Below, piece after piece: positions 1 through 7,392 of a stretch of 64,000 nucleotides of DNA; positions within the stretch are counted from its first letter, which is position 1; every line of letters begins with the position of its first letter. A program made the translations under genes and the position numbers. The DNA is from a virus. The notes under the pieces were generated by a model that saw only the letters and a program-made list of their open reading frames with translations, ran no database searches and was not told the DNA's origin. The stretch spans positions 1 to 64,000 of the IMG/VR virus record IMGVR_UViG_3300024346_000016; one strand, 5' to 3'.

Positions 1-2
1 TT

Positions 3-461
3 ACTAAGATTCTTGAATCTGCTAACTTAATTTACCACAGAGCTCGTTTCGGTGCTGGTACTTTCGCAGTAGTTTCTGCTAAAGTTGCATCTGCTATGGC
101 TGATGCTGCTGGTTACTCTATCGCTCCATTCAACAATGATTTAGGTTCTGCTGCTGGAACTCTTTACCCTGCTGGTAAAGTTCACGGTTTAACTATCTAT
201 GTTGATCCAAACTTACGTTTCGATGATAACACTATTCTTATCGGTCGTAAAGGTGCTGACGAAGAGCCAGGACTTAAATTTATGCCTTACATCATGGCAG
301 AATCTCTTCAAACTATTTCTGAGGGTACATTCTCTCCGAAAATCGGTATGAAGTCAAGATATGCTTTGGTTGAAGCTGGATGGCATCCACAAACTCAATA
401 TGTTCAATTCAACATATTGAATGCAGCTGGTAACGCTTCAGGTGTACAGTACTTAGGTTAA
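3..461 (+). CDS. gp23: Major capsid protein, C-terminal part (T4 gp23-like)
   Basis: The reading frame is open from the window edge, so the N-terminus lies outside. About 152 residues are visible. The segment with VYVDP-like text (here IYVDPNLRFDDNTILIGRKG), then the GLKFMPYI and FSPKIGMKSRYAL blocks, matches the C-terminal pattern of T4-type gp23 capsid proteins, where a DP..PWDDNT-like strand is followed by a PY(V/I) strand and an RYG/RYA strand near the end. The product would form the icosahedral head shell. It is followed by a strong terminator, so transcription of the capsid gene probably ends here. The family call is from remembered motif similarity; the missing N-terminus cannot be checked. 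Confidence 0.85.
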   Translation, partial: TKILESANLIYHRARFGAGTFAVVSAKVASAMADAAGYSIAPFNNDLGSAAGTLYPAGKVHGLTIYVDPNLRFDDNTILIGRKGADEEPGLKFMPYIMAESLQTISEGTFSPKIGMKSRYALVEAGWHPQTQYVQFNILNAAGNASGVQYLG

Positions 462-486
462 TCTTAATTGACTTAATAATAAAAGT

Positions 487-508
487 AAAGCCCTCTTCGG
501 AGGGCTTT
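487..508 (+). terminator. Rho-independent terminator after the capsid gene
   Basis: Perfect 9-bp inverted repeat aaagccctc / gagggcttt around a TTCG tetraloop, followed by a T-rich stretch. It lies 25 bases after the capsid stop codon. The exceptionally stable UUCG loop and GC-rich stem in an AT-rich genome make this a convincing intrinsic terminator, well placed to separate the highly expressed capsid transcript from the next unit. Confidence 0.9.
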
Positions 509-525
509 CTTATTTTAAGAGGTCA

Positions 526-535
526 GATAAATAAC
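526..535 (+). promoter_or_regulatory. Candidate late promoter (ATAAATAAC element)
   Basis: The sequence gataaataac matches the recurring (T)AATAAATAAC element found ahead of several plus-strand virion units in this window and resembles the T4 late promoter TATAAATA. It lies just after the capsid terminator and would drive the 692-3948 cluster. The rest of the 509-691 gap is AT-rich and otherwise holds only a possible 25-codon ORF. Confidence 0.55.
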
Positions 536-612
536 TAAAATAATTGTCTAATTAGGTAATTATAACAACTATTTAATCTGAGACCCCCTAACGGCCTTAA
601 CTTATTTTTAAT

Positions 613-690
613 ATGAATACTCATATTACAGGATTGGAGAGACCAGGAGTGATCAGAGAAGATCGAGTAATTAAAAAAATGAAACAATAA
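613..690 (+). CDS. Possible 25-residue peptide upstream of the repeat protein
   Basis: An ATG-started frame of 25 codons ends in TAA one base before the ATG of the next gene, which is the tight spacing of a coupled leader gene. The peptide is basic at its end (VIKKMKQ). No family is recognised. It could equally be a chance frame in the long leader of the late transcript, so confidence is low. Confidence 0.3.
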   Translation: MNTHITGLERPGVIREDRVIKKMKQ

Positions 691-691
691 A

Positions 692-1045
692 ATGGCAAAC
701 CAAGTATTGTCTTACACAGAATTCCTAACTGAAAAAGTTAACCAAAACTTAGCATCTATGCCTGCTGCAGGTTCTAGATTAGGAAAAAGCGTTGATCCTA
801 AAATGGCTAAATTAGATATGCCTAAAGGTTCTAGCATTAAAAAATCGGTTGACACTAAAATGACTGATCTTAAAGCTGCTAAAGGTGCTAAAATCACTAA
901 GTCAGTTAACCAAAACTTAGCAGAAGCTGCGCCTAAAGGTAAAGCTATCACTAAGTCAGTTGATCCAGCATTTGGCAAATTAGTTATTAAAGGTACAGCT
1001 ATCACTAAGTCAGTTGATCCTAAGATGGCTAGCAAACAAAAATAA
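692..1045 (+). CDS. Lysine-rich repeat protein, possible internal head protein
   Basis: 117 residues. The N-terminus contains VLSYTEFLTEKV, which resembles the T4 capsid-targeting leader of internal proteins (MKTYQEFIAE in IPIII) and contains an LTE tripeptide of the type cut by T4 prohead protease. The rest is about six copies of an 18-19 residue unit with the core KSVDPKM (variants KSVNQNL, KSVDTKM, KSVDPAF) linked by KGxxIT. Cysteine and tryptophan are absent and the charge is strongly positive. It sits directly after the capsid gene under a candidate late promoter. A packaged DNA-contacting or scaffold-associated head protein is an inference; no homologue is recognised. The start ATG follows acaataaa and has no Shine-Dalgarno. 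Confidence 0.8.
   Translation: MANQVLSYTEFLTEKVNQNLASMPAAGSRLGKSVDPKMAKLDMPKGSSIKKSVDTKMTDLKAAKGAKITKSVNQNLAEAAPKGKAITKSVDPAFGKLVIKGTAITKSVDPKMASKQK
734..1036 (+). repeat. In-gene tandem repeat, about 54-57 bp period, six degenerate copies
   Basis: The DNA encoding the KSV(D/N)xxM units repeats with near-identical blocks, for example atcactaagtcagtt occurring three times between about 890 and 1020. The nucleotide-level identity of the last copies suggests recent duplication by slippage or unequal recombination rather than only protein-level constraint. Confidence 0.85.
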
Positions 1046-1056
1046 TTAAAAACTCG

Positions 1057-1542
1057 ATGAGGATTACACTAAGCGTACCTCCTAGCATAATTCAATATAT
1101 GGATGAAGCAGGTATTCCTATGCAGGAAAGAGCAGATCTTTATGAAAGATTTGTTATGTATGCAACTGGTCTAATGACTGGCGACGAGCTTGATAAATTT
1201 GAATCATATGCAGCCGATCACGAGTCAGCATATGCTGAAGACTCAAGATCAATGACATTTGAGTCTTTTATTCAACTAAATGAAAAGAAAAGAAATTCTC
1301 TTAAAGAATTAGTTGGTAAAGATGACGAAGAAGAATTAGATCTTGATGATGCTCGACGTATTGGAAGAAAAGTTTCCAAGATGACTGGCGATGATCGTAA
1401 GAAATTTGTCGGCATTATTAATTTTATGGGAGCAAGCTGCCGAATATACAATGAAATTTGGGCAAACTATAAAACAGTTGATCCAGAAAGAAAAGATTCC
1501 AATAAAGGTAAAGCCTTTAGAGGAGAAAAACCACAAGCATAA
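1057..1542 (+). CDS. Hypothetical protein in capsid/tail-tube cluster
   Basis: 161 residues, mostly predicted helical, with acidic and basic clusters (DDEEELDLDD; RRIGRKVSKM) and a lysine-rich end. No family is recognised. It starts 11 bases after the repeat protein and ends 4 bases before the next gene, so it is co-transcribed with virion genes and is probably a head or tail assembly factor; that role is inferred from position alone. The start ATG is preceded by aattaaaaactcg with no Shine-Dalgarno. Confidence 0.75.
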   Translation: MRITLSVPPSIIQYMDEAGIPMQERADLYERFVMYATGLMTGDELDKFESYAADHESAYAEDSRSMTFESFIQLNEKKRNSLKELVGKDDEEELDLDDARRIGRKVSKMTGDDRKKFVGIINFMGASCRIYNEIWANYKTVDPERKDSNKGKAFRGEKPQA

Positions 1543-1546
1543 TTAA

Positions 1547-2725
1547 ATGGGAGTAATCTGCGAAATTTTTCAAAGTCACGAACTTAAATGGCAAGTTAAA
1601 GACTGCGAGCCAGTTTGGAACCAAAACGATCAAAAAACCGTTTTGCATAACTTTAATGTGTACCCTGACCTAGATTTTGTAGATGCCTATGGAAATTCTA
1701 CCTATGTAAAGTATACAGGTGCAGATAAAATACGTGACCTTTTACTTGCAATACATGCAGTTATTTGTGGTTATGTTAATGAAAAGAAGAGCAAGTCTAC
1801 TAAAAACGAAGCGCTTGAGCTTCCAGCCGGAGGATCTAATCTACCTGCTGTTCAAGGAAGTAAGGAACTTGCGACTATTCAGAAACCTGGATTGCCTGCA
1901 GTTACTCAAAAACCAGGACTACCTGCTGTTATACAAAAACCAGGCTTGCCTGCAACTATTCCATATGATGCAGCTCAGTATACAAAAGAAGATCCAGAAG
2001 ATCAAAAATTGTTACCAGCTCCGGCCGAGTCTCTTTTTTATTGTTTAACAATGGAAGACGAGAATAAAGTAATACATACAATCGAGGTTAAGTCTGGCGA
2101 AACTGCTCCAACTATAGAATCTTTAATTGGAACTGATAGTGAAGCTAAGGGTAAGATAAAACTTGCGTCTGGCCCATACAAAACGCTAGAGGAAGTTGAA
2201 AAAGAGTGTACACTTGAAGAAAAACCAGAAGAAGACTGCTGCAATTATTATGTAACTATTAAAACAAATAAGTTACGAATGATTGAAGAAGGTTCTGGCG
2301 AAAAAAACGTTAAATTTAGATATTTAATGTCAAATAACATGTTAAAGGAATTAGGCGGCGATAAAATAGCAAACGCTGATAAATTTACTATTTCAATTAC
2401 ACCAGCTTCTACTAGATTAACTAAATTATTTGGTGCAAGCTTTGATATGAAGCTTGAAGATTTTCAAAGCGACGATCCAGTCTATGCTGGAAACTTAATT
2501 GTTGCAGTTATTCCAACGTTAGATTTAGATATTGTTGGAAACGAATCTTTACCATCAACTCAAACTGCAAAGACTTATAACGAAGTTAGCGCAAGAGAGT
2601 TAAAGCGTAGAATAAATGAGTTAGAGTTCAATAGAACAAAACCCATGACTCCAGAACAAAAAGAAACTGAGTTTAAAAAGCTTCTTACCAAATGGGAGGA
2701 AGACGAGCGTAGAGATAATGCATAA
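1547..2725 (+). CDS. Hypothetical protein with QKPGLPAV linker repeats
   Basis: 392 residues in three parts: an N-terminal domain of about 85 residues (MGVICEIF...), a Pro/Gly-rich linker with three near-perfect QKPGLPAV units (about residues 112-137), and a C-terminal region with a CTLEEKPEEDCC cysteine cluster, a compact domain around residues 240-330, and a charged tail ending in WEEDERRDNA. No family is recognised. It lies between the capsid and tail-tube genes in one tight plus-strand unit, so a virion or assembly role is likely. The first ATG follows cataattaa and there is no competing upstream start. Confidence 0.75.
   Translation: MGVICEIFQSHELKWQVKDCEPVWNQNDQKTVLHNFNVYPDLDFVDAYGNSTYVKYTGADKIRDLLLAIHAVICGYVNEKKSKSTKNEALELPAGGSNLPAVQGSKELATIQKPGLPAVTQKPGLPAVIQKPGLPATIPYDAAQYTKEDPEDQKLLPAPAESLFYCLTMEDENKVIHTIEVKSGETAPTIESLIGTDSEAKGKIKLASGPYKTLEEVEKECTLEEKPEEDCCNYYVTIKTNKLRMIEEGSGEKNVKFRYLMSNNMLKELGGDKIANADKFTISITPASTRLTKLFGASFDMKLEDFQSDDPVYAGNLIVAVIPTLDLDIVGNESLPSTQTAKTYNEVSARELKRRINELEFNRTKPMTPEQKETEFKKLLTKWEEDERRDNA
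1880..1961 (+). repeat. Three tandem copies of a 27-bp unit encoding QKPGLPAV
   Basis: The units cagaaacctggattgcct..., caaaaaccaggactacct... and caaaaaccaggcttgcct... follow each other in frame with period 27 bp (nine residues). They encode a proline/glycine linker between two domains. Divergence at third codon positions shows selection for the protein sequence. Confidence 0.8.
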
Positions 2726-2731
2726 CTCAAA

Positions 2732-2743
2732 GAATAAATAAAC
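2732..2743 (+). promoter_or_regulatory. Candidate late promoter before tail tube gene
   Basis: gaataaataaac lies 18 bases upstream of the tail-tube ATG in the short gap after the 392-residue gene. It matches the ATAAATAA core seen ahead of the sheath and fibre units. An extra promoter here would fit the high copy number of a tail-tube protein. Confidence 0.5.
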
Positions 2744-2760
2744 AAAAAGGTCCAATATAA

Positions 2761-3348
2761 ATGGCAGGTTTACCACATTTTAAAAATTCAACAGTAGGTC
2801 GTAATCTATTTGAACCGTTATACCTTAACCAGTTCACGGTAATTATTACTCCTCCTGCATCAATCAACAATAATACAATTACCCCATTATTGGTTGAGCA
2901 CGTAAAATCAATTAAAGGTTTACCAGAACAAGCTGGTACCGGTACATTGGCAACACAAGCGTACAGATTCTCTAAAAGATATTTCGCAGCAGCAGCTCCT
3001 AAGGAAACTGGTGCAAAACTTACAATTGATTTTGAAGTCAACTTAAATGACGCAAATGAAATGTATGTTTACAATCAATTTAGAGCATGGGGTAACCTAG
3101 TATACGATCCATTAACTGGTCGTCAAGGTCTTAAAAAGGACTATGCTCCAAATGGTGCCAACATTTATGTAGGTATTCACAACAGAGCCGGCGATATCTA
3201 TAGAGAATTTACATTCTCTCCAGTATTTGTTTATGGAGATAATTTAACTGGTGAAATGGATTTGAAATACGAAGGTGATGCAATTTATACAACAGCATTC
3301 CAATTCGTTGCAGATAGCTATACTGAAACCAGAAACGGACAATTCTAA
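2761..3348 (+). CDS. gp19: Tail tube protein (T4 gp19-like)
   Basis: 195 residues. The pattern fits T4-type tail tube proteins: an N-terminal NLFEPLYLNQFTVIITPP strand pair, a long excursion with GLPEQAGTGTLATQAYRFSKR, a central LTIDFEVNLND strand and the segment FRAWGNLVYDPLTGRQGLK, then a C-terminal GEMDLKYEGDA strand. It is somewhat longer than T4 gp19 (163 residues). Rings of this protein would form the inner tube through which DNA passes, inside the sheath encoded at 15741. The start ATG follows tccaatataa. The call is by remembered family pattern and context. Confidence 0.8.
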   Translation: MAGLPHFKNSTVGRNLFEPLYLNQFTVIITPPASINNNTITPLLVEHVKSIKGLPEQAGTGTLATQAYRFSKRYFAAAAPKETGAKLTIDFEVNLNDANEMYVYNQFRAWGNLVYDPLTGRQGLKKDYAPNGANIYVGIHNRAGDIYREFTFSPVFVYGDNLTGEMDLKYEGDAIYTTAFQFVADSYTETRNGQF

Positions 3349-3369
3349 AAATTAAAAACCTAAAGCTAA

Positions 3370-3948
3370 ATGGATATTTTTAACCTAAAAAGCAGCGCTG
3401 TTAAAGACTTTAAAAGATTTATGGATATAAAGGCTCCGTCGTTTGGTGGACCTAACGAAACTGAGTCATTTGATAAATCTAAAAGAAAGTCTTTAAAAGA
3501 ATGGACTAATATTGCAAAAAGAGACGCTAACTTTGAAAATGGCGGAAAGAATCATAATAACGATAGTTATTGGAAAGCTTTTAACAGTGATGTACCAAGT
3601 CGTGCAGCTAAAATTAAAATCGAAGAACCTTTAAATACGACTCCAGCAATGGGCGTTACAATAGTAAAAGAAAGTCATGTTCCTCAATTTGAAAACTATA
3701 TGTTTGAAGAAGACGAAGAAATTAAAGACACTGAAATAGAAGAAACTCCAGAAATCGACGAAGAAGCTCTTGAAATGTTTATGGAAGAGTTTAGCGATGA
3801 ACTAAAAGAAATTTTAGAAATTGCTTGCGAAAAAATGGAAATCGAAAAAGACGAATGTGTTGAAATATTTAAAGCAGCTATTCAACGAGTTGCAGAAATG
3901 CCAGAAGAGGAAGAGTCAGAAGAATTAACTGACGAAGACGAAGAATAA
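3370..3948 (+). CDS. Acidic hypothetical protein
   Basis: 192 residues. The N-terminal 100 residues are basic to neutral (FKRFMDIKAPSFGGPNE...), and the C-terminal half is extremely acidic (repeated EDEEI, EEEESEELTDEDEE). No family is recognised. It is the last gene of the plus-strand cluster and is followed by a bidirectional terminator. The highly acidic helical character resembles prohead core or chaperone-like phage proteins, but that is inference. The start ATG follows taaagctaa. Confidence 0.75.
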   Translation: MDIFNLKSSAVKDFKRFMDIKAPSFGGPNETESFDKSKRKSLKEWTNIAKRDANFENGGKNHNNDSYWKAFNSDVPSRAAKIKIEEPLNTTPAMGVTIVKESHVPQFENYMFEEDEEIKDTEIEETPEIDEEALEMFMEEFSDELKEILEIACEKMEIEKDECVEIFKAAIQRVAEMPEEEESEELTDEDEE

Positions 3949-3970
3949 TATTAAATTTACTTAAATAGAA

Positions 3971-3991
3971 AAGGAGATCAATGATCTCCTT
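3971..3991. terminator. Bidirectional terminator between convergent genes
   Basis: Stem aaggagat / atctcctt with a five-base loop, followed on the plus strand by a run of seven T and preceded by A residues that give a weaker U-tract on the minus strand. It lies between a plus-strand gene ending at 3948 and a minus-strand gene whose stop codon (3978-3980) falls inside the stem-loop. Confidence 0.85.
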
Positions 3992-4379
3992 TTTTTATGT
4001 CTTTTAGAACGGCTTGAAATTCTTGGTCTGGATCAATTACTGTAAAATCAAACTCGACCCAAGTATATGTGGTCTTTAAGAAATTAATTGAATTTAAGAT
4101 GCCAGTTGGCGAAAGCTCAGTATTTAAATAAATTAGCCTGGAATATTTCTGGTTCTTTATCTTAATAACTTTATCAATTAATTTAGAAATTTCATAATTT
4201 AATAGAAACGCTTGGACTTTATTTGGAATAAAGATTTCAGTTTGAAATTTTTCCTTTACGATTTTATTAATATTAAGAACATAGTCGCTTTTACTTTTTT
4301 TAGAAAAGCGTTCAACAAATGTTTTATAATCTCTTACGAAAACAATAGTTAATTCTCTGGTTGCAATATCTTCTGTCAA
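3978..4379 (-). CDS. Hypothetical protein
   Basis: 133 residues, rich in Lys/Ile/Phe, with alternating strand-helix patterns (LTIVFVRDYKTFVERF; WVEFDFTVIDPDQEF). No family is recognised. It is the last gene of the minus-strand replication operon, 17 bases after the dCMP deaminase gene, and its stop lies in the shared terminator stem. The first ATG is chosen as no better start exists. Confidence 0.7.
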   Translation of the reverse strand: MTEDIATRELTIVFVRDYKTFVERFSKKSKSDYVLNINKIVKEKFQTEIFIPNKVQAFLLNYEISKLIDKVIKIKNQKYSRLIYLNTELSPTGILNSINFLKTTYTWVEFDFTVIDPDQEFQAVLKDIKKGDH

Positions 4380-4396
4380 AATGTGGATAACTTTTT

Positions 4397-4843
4397 TTAT
4401 TCAGATTCGGTTAGAATCTGAACTACATCAACCCCTGCCTTTTTTAATAAGTCGAGACCGGCAGAGTCTCTGTACGTTTCTGAATAAACTACTCGGTTAA
4501 TTCCAGCTTGTAGAATTAATTTGCTACATTCTCTACACGGAGACATTGTAACATAAAGCGTAGATCCCTCAGAAGATTGTGTGGATTTTGCAACTTTAGC
4601 TAGGGCATTTGATTCAGCATGCAAAACGTACCACTTAGTTTCATAGTCTAAAAAGTTATTATCTTTATCAAAGATTGGAGTTTCGCACTCGTTTTCAAAT
4701 CCAGACGGGGTTCCATTATAACCATCTGCAATAATAGTATTGTTTTTTACCAATAGCGCTCCAACCTTTTTACGACGAGCATTGGATAACTGGCCCCATT
4801 GTGACGCCATTTTCATGTATACTATATCATATCTAGTTATCAT
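4397..4843 (-). CDS. cd: Deoxycytidylate (dCMP) deaminase
   Basis: 148 residues, close to the usual length for short phage/bacterial dCMP deaminases. It converts dCMP to dUMP, feeding dTMP synthesis. The zinc-dependent cytidine deaminase signature is visible: HAESNAL (zinc His plus catalytic Glu) and, downstream, MSPCRECSKLI (the PCxxC zinc cysteines). The N-terminal ARRKKVGALLV and GYNGTPSG blocks are typical of the dCMP deaminase branch. It overlaps the next upstream gene by 4 bases (ATGA), so the two are probably translationally coupled in one nucleotide-metabolism unit. Confidence 0.93.
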   Translation of the reverse strand: MITRYDIVYMKMASQWGQLSNARRKKVGALLVKNNTIIADGYNGTPSGFENECETPIFDKDNNFLDYETKWYVLHAESNALAKVAKSTQSSEGSTLYVTMSPCRECSKLILQAGINRVVYSETYRDSAGLDLLKKAGVDVVQILTESE

Positions 4844-5718
4844 ACTTCAAATTGGTTTACAATCCAGGTTAAAAGATCGTCTTTTTCTTGTAAAATTAAA
4901 ATATCATCTTGGTCCTGTTCAACAAATTCAAAAATATCTGTAAAATCTTGGGTTGGATGGCCGGACATTGATACTAGATTAGTTTTAACTGATGGTAGTC
5001 TAGTTGGGATAAACTCGCCAAGCAGCATTTTACTAACTAACTCATAGTGTCTATCATATATGTGATATGAATTTGCATGGTGAGTATATGTACCAAGTTC
5101 CAATTCTGGATAAAATTCTTTTAGATGGGCTAGGGCTTGCATTTGAAGAGAACAGAAAAATGCAACATCAGTTGGAGTACCCCAAATTGCATCATTAGAT
5201 CTCATATAGACACTAAAATTTAGTTTATTATGTCTAATATGGAAAATTCCATACATTGTACAAACAAAATCTTTATTTCCGTTATATTGATGTTCTGGCG
5301 TATTAAAGTGGAGTATCGCCTGGCGACTGTCCTTATCTTTTGCTAAGGAGGCAACTGCCCATTCATACTGAGTAAGGCCGCCGAGTGACTTTGGCTTAAA
5401 TATTAAGTTACCGTATGCTGAGTTTACAGTTCCATTTGGATTTTGTATCTGTTCCCAAAATTTAGCATACTTTGAAATAAACGCAACGTCATTACGTCCG
5501 GCATAATACCATAATAATTCAGCTGCAATATATTTGGTCTGGGTTGACCTAGTCATATTGGTATACATACACTGACTTGGATCAGTGATTTCTAATGAAA
5601 CATTTAGTAATTCTTTACTGGTAGTTCCTCGGGTTTCACACAAGTCGCCATTATCAAATAAATCAATTAATGATTTTTGGTAAGCTTCTGCGAATGATGT
5701 TCCTTTGTAAGTATGCAT
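4840..5718 (-). CDS. Thymidylate-synthase-family pyrimidine methyl/hydroxymethyltransferase, probable dCMP hydroxymethylase
   Basis: 292 residues with the thymidylate synthase fold. Catalytic Cys153 is in DFVCTM, the phosphate-binding Arg173 and following residues are in YMRSNDAIWG, and His219/Tyr221 are in SYHIYDRH. At the position of the substrate-discriminating Asn of thymidylate synthases (E. coli N177, in the PFN tripeptide) this protein has Asp184 (PTD). T4 dCMP hydroxymethylase gp42 also has Asp there and shares DFMCT and MRSND. So the enzyme more likely makes 5-hydroxymethyl-dCMP from dCMP than dTMP from dUMP. It is coupled to dCMP deaminase. A true thymidylate synthase with an unusual residue remains possible. 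Confidence 0.8.
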   Translation of the reverse strand: MHTYKGTSFAEAYQKSLIDLFDNGDLCETRGTTSKELLNVSLEITDPSQCMYTNMTRSTQTKYIAAELLWYYAGRNDVAFISKYAKFWEQIQNPNGTVNSAYGNLIFKPKSLGGLTQYEWAVASLAKDKDSRQAILHFNTPEHQYNGNKDFVCTMYGIFHIRHNKLNFSVYMRSNDAIWGTPTDVAFFCSLQMQALAHLKEFYPELELGTYTHHANSYHIYDRHYELVSKMLLGEFIPTRLPSVKTNLVSMSGHPTQDFTDIFEFVEQDQDDILILQEKDDLLTWIVNQFEV

Positions 5719-5727
5719 AGGTCTATA

Positions 5728-7392
5728 TTAATTTACTCTTATATCAGAAAAATGGTCTTTGTTTTCGACAAACACCTTAATATCAAAAAACTCTTCCGGT
5801 AATGGATCATGCGAGATAACAAACACTGTCATATTGTGTTTCTTGGCAAAGGTTTTTAATAAATCAACTACTTTGTAAATACTTACAGAATCTAGCGAAG
5901 AAAATATTTCATCTAGAAAAAGTAGATTAATTTTATTATTTTTCATTTTAATTAATTCTAATATACACAATAGTACAATTAGATTCATTTTCTTTTGTTC
6001 GCCGGCCGATAGTGACTCTGGCGAAATTTGCATTCCAAGGTGTGTAATAATTGGATTAAATTCCAAATCGAATTCAAATGCAAACTTAAACTCAAGCATT
6101 TTAGAAGTCCTTAAAATATTCTTATTAAGTAGAGGAATAATTTGATTCATTAAGATACGTTTCATTCCATTATCTGAAAGAATTACTTCAAGCTCTTGAT
6201 TAACCGAAAGTTCCTTATCTAATTCGCCTAGATCGGTGTTAGTCGATTCAATATCTTCATTTAACTGATCAATAATCTTTTGTAGATATTGAGTTTGTTT
6301 TTCTGAGTCTTGAGATTGCGTTAGCGAATCTAATTCTCTTTTAGCGGAATCGATTGCTGACGAAAGTTTTGCATGATCGTTTCTGAATTTTTCTTGAGAT
6401 GCTTCAAGATCCCTAGCTCCAGCTTCTATTTCTAAAATCTTAGTTGCTATTGGCAAAAGTTCTTCTTGAAAATTGGCTTTATTATCTTCTAGTTGCTGCT
6501 TAATTCCAATATGAACAGTATCAGTTAAATCGCTTAAGCAGTGTGGACACTTGTTTTTTGCATATATTGCTAATTTTTTATCGATCTCAGCAATATTAAA
6601 TGTGCACGAAGATTTAGATTCTCTGGCAGTTTTTAACCTATTCTTGGTAGAGTCTAATTCGGTTTTAAGGTCAGTATATGATAGCTTAACTTCGTCTTGT
6701 TTAGAGGTGGCTCTAGTTAAAATATCGGTTAGCTGAATAATGCGGCTCTCTTTTTCTTGAGTTAAGTCTTGTTGCAGAGCTAATAATTGTTGCACTGCTT
6801 GCTCTAATAGATGTTGATTTTTAGTAAGAGCAGTTTGGCTAGCGAATTGCTTGCCCTTTACTGTTTTTGCGTCTTCTTTCACCAACTGATTCATATCATT
6901 AACTAGATCTAATCCAAAGATCTTATCAATAATTTTTCGTTTATCAGCTGGGCTCAATTTAACAAAACTCTTAAAGTCATTTACTGAAAGAGAAATTGTA
7001 TTTGAAAAAACATTAAATGGAATTTTAACAAGTTCTTCTTCAATAAATTCATCAACTCTTCTTTTATCAGGTAAATTATAGTCATTTCCGTTAATTAGAA
7101 TTTTAGAGAAATTTGGTTCGAGGCCTCTTTCTATTTCAACTTCATCACCATTGTTTGCGGTAAACTTTACTAAAGTATAGGCATTTTTATTGATTCTGTT
7201 TGGAATCTCTTTAATTTTTCTAATACCAGATTTTCCATATATAGAAACAGTCAAGGCATCCGATATACTGGATTTACCAGAACCGTTTGTTCCTTGAACA
7301 AGAATTAAATTTGGCTCATCTGAAAATTTAAAAGTTTGTATCTTATTTCCATATGAGCAAATATTTTTAAATGCAAATTCCTTTATTTTCAT
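5728..7392 (-). CDS. gp46: Recombination endonuclease subunit gp46 (SbcC/Rad50-like)
   Basis: 554 residues, near T4 gp46 (560). This is the ATPase of the DNA-end resection complex used in recombination-dependent replication. Walker A QGTNGSGKSS is at residues 33-42. A long coiled coil follows, broken by a CPHC zinc hook near residue 283, then a second coiled coil, the ABC signature LSAGEQKK near 459, Walker B INLLFLDEIFSSLD near 490 and a late ISHD switch histidine. It pairs with gp47, encoded two genes upstream; a small SET-like gene lies between them and overlaps by 4 bases. Confidence 0.95.
   Translation of the reverse strand: MKIKEFAFKNICSYGNKIQTFKFSDEPNLILVQGTNGSGKSSISDALTVSIYGKSGIRKIKEIPNRINKNAYTLVKFTANNGDEVEIERGLEPNFSKILINGNDYNLPDKRRVDEFIEEELVKIPFNVFSNTISLSVNDFKSFVKLSPADKRKIIDKIFGLDLVNDMNQLVKEDAKTVKGKQFASQTALTKNQHLLEQAVQQLLALQQDLTQEKESRIIQLTDILTRATSKQDEVKLSYTDLKTELDSTKNRLKTARESKSSCTFNIAEIDKKLAIYAKNKCPHCLSDLTDTVHIGIKQQLEDNKANFQEELLPIATKILEIEAGARDLEASQEKFRNDHAKLSSAIDSAKRELDSLTQSQDSEKQTQYLQKIIDQLNEDIESTNTDLGELDKELSVNQELEVILSDNGMKRILMNQIIPLLNKNILRTSKMLEFKFAFEFDLEFNPIITHLGMQISPESLSAGEQKKMNLIVLLCILELIKMKNNKINLLFLDEIFSSLDSVSIYKVVDLLKTFAKKHNMTVFVISHDPLPEEFFDIKVFVENKDHFSDIRVN

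Noticed and set aside
712-1035. Minus-strand 107-codon frame opposite the repeat protein
   Set aside because: It is a mirror of the in-gene DNA repeat, lies antisense to a gene with clear protein-level features, and has no start context of its own.
734-1036. Possible CRISPR array
   Set aside because: Repeats are contiguous, in frame, degenerate and without unique spacers; they are protein-coding repeats.
4840-5718. Plain thymidylate synthase annotation
   Set aside because: The Asp at the Asn177-equivalent position and the gp42-like DFxCT and MRSND motifs point to a dCMP hydroxymethylase, so an unqualified label would mislead.
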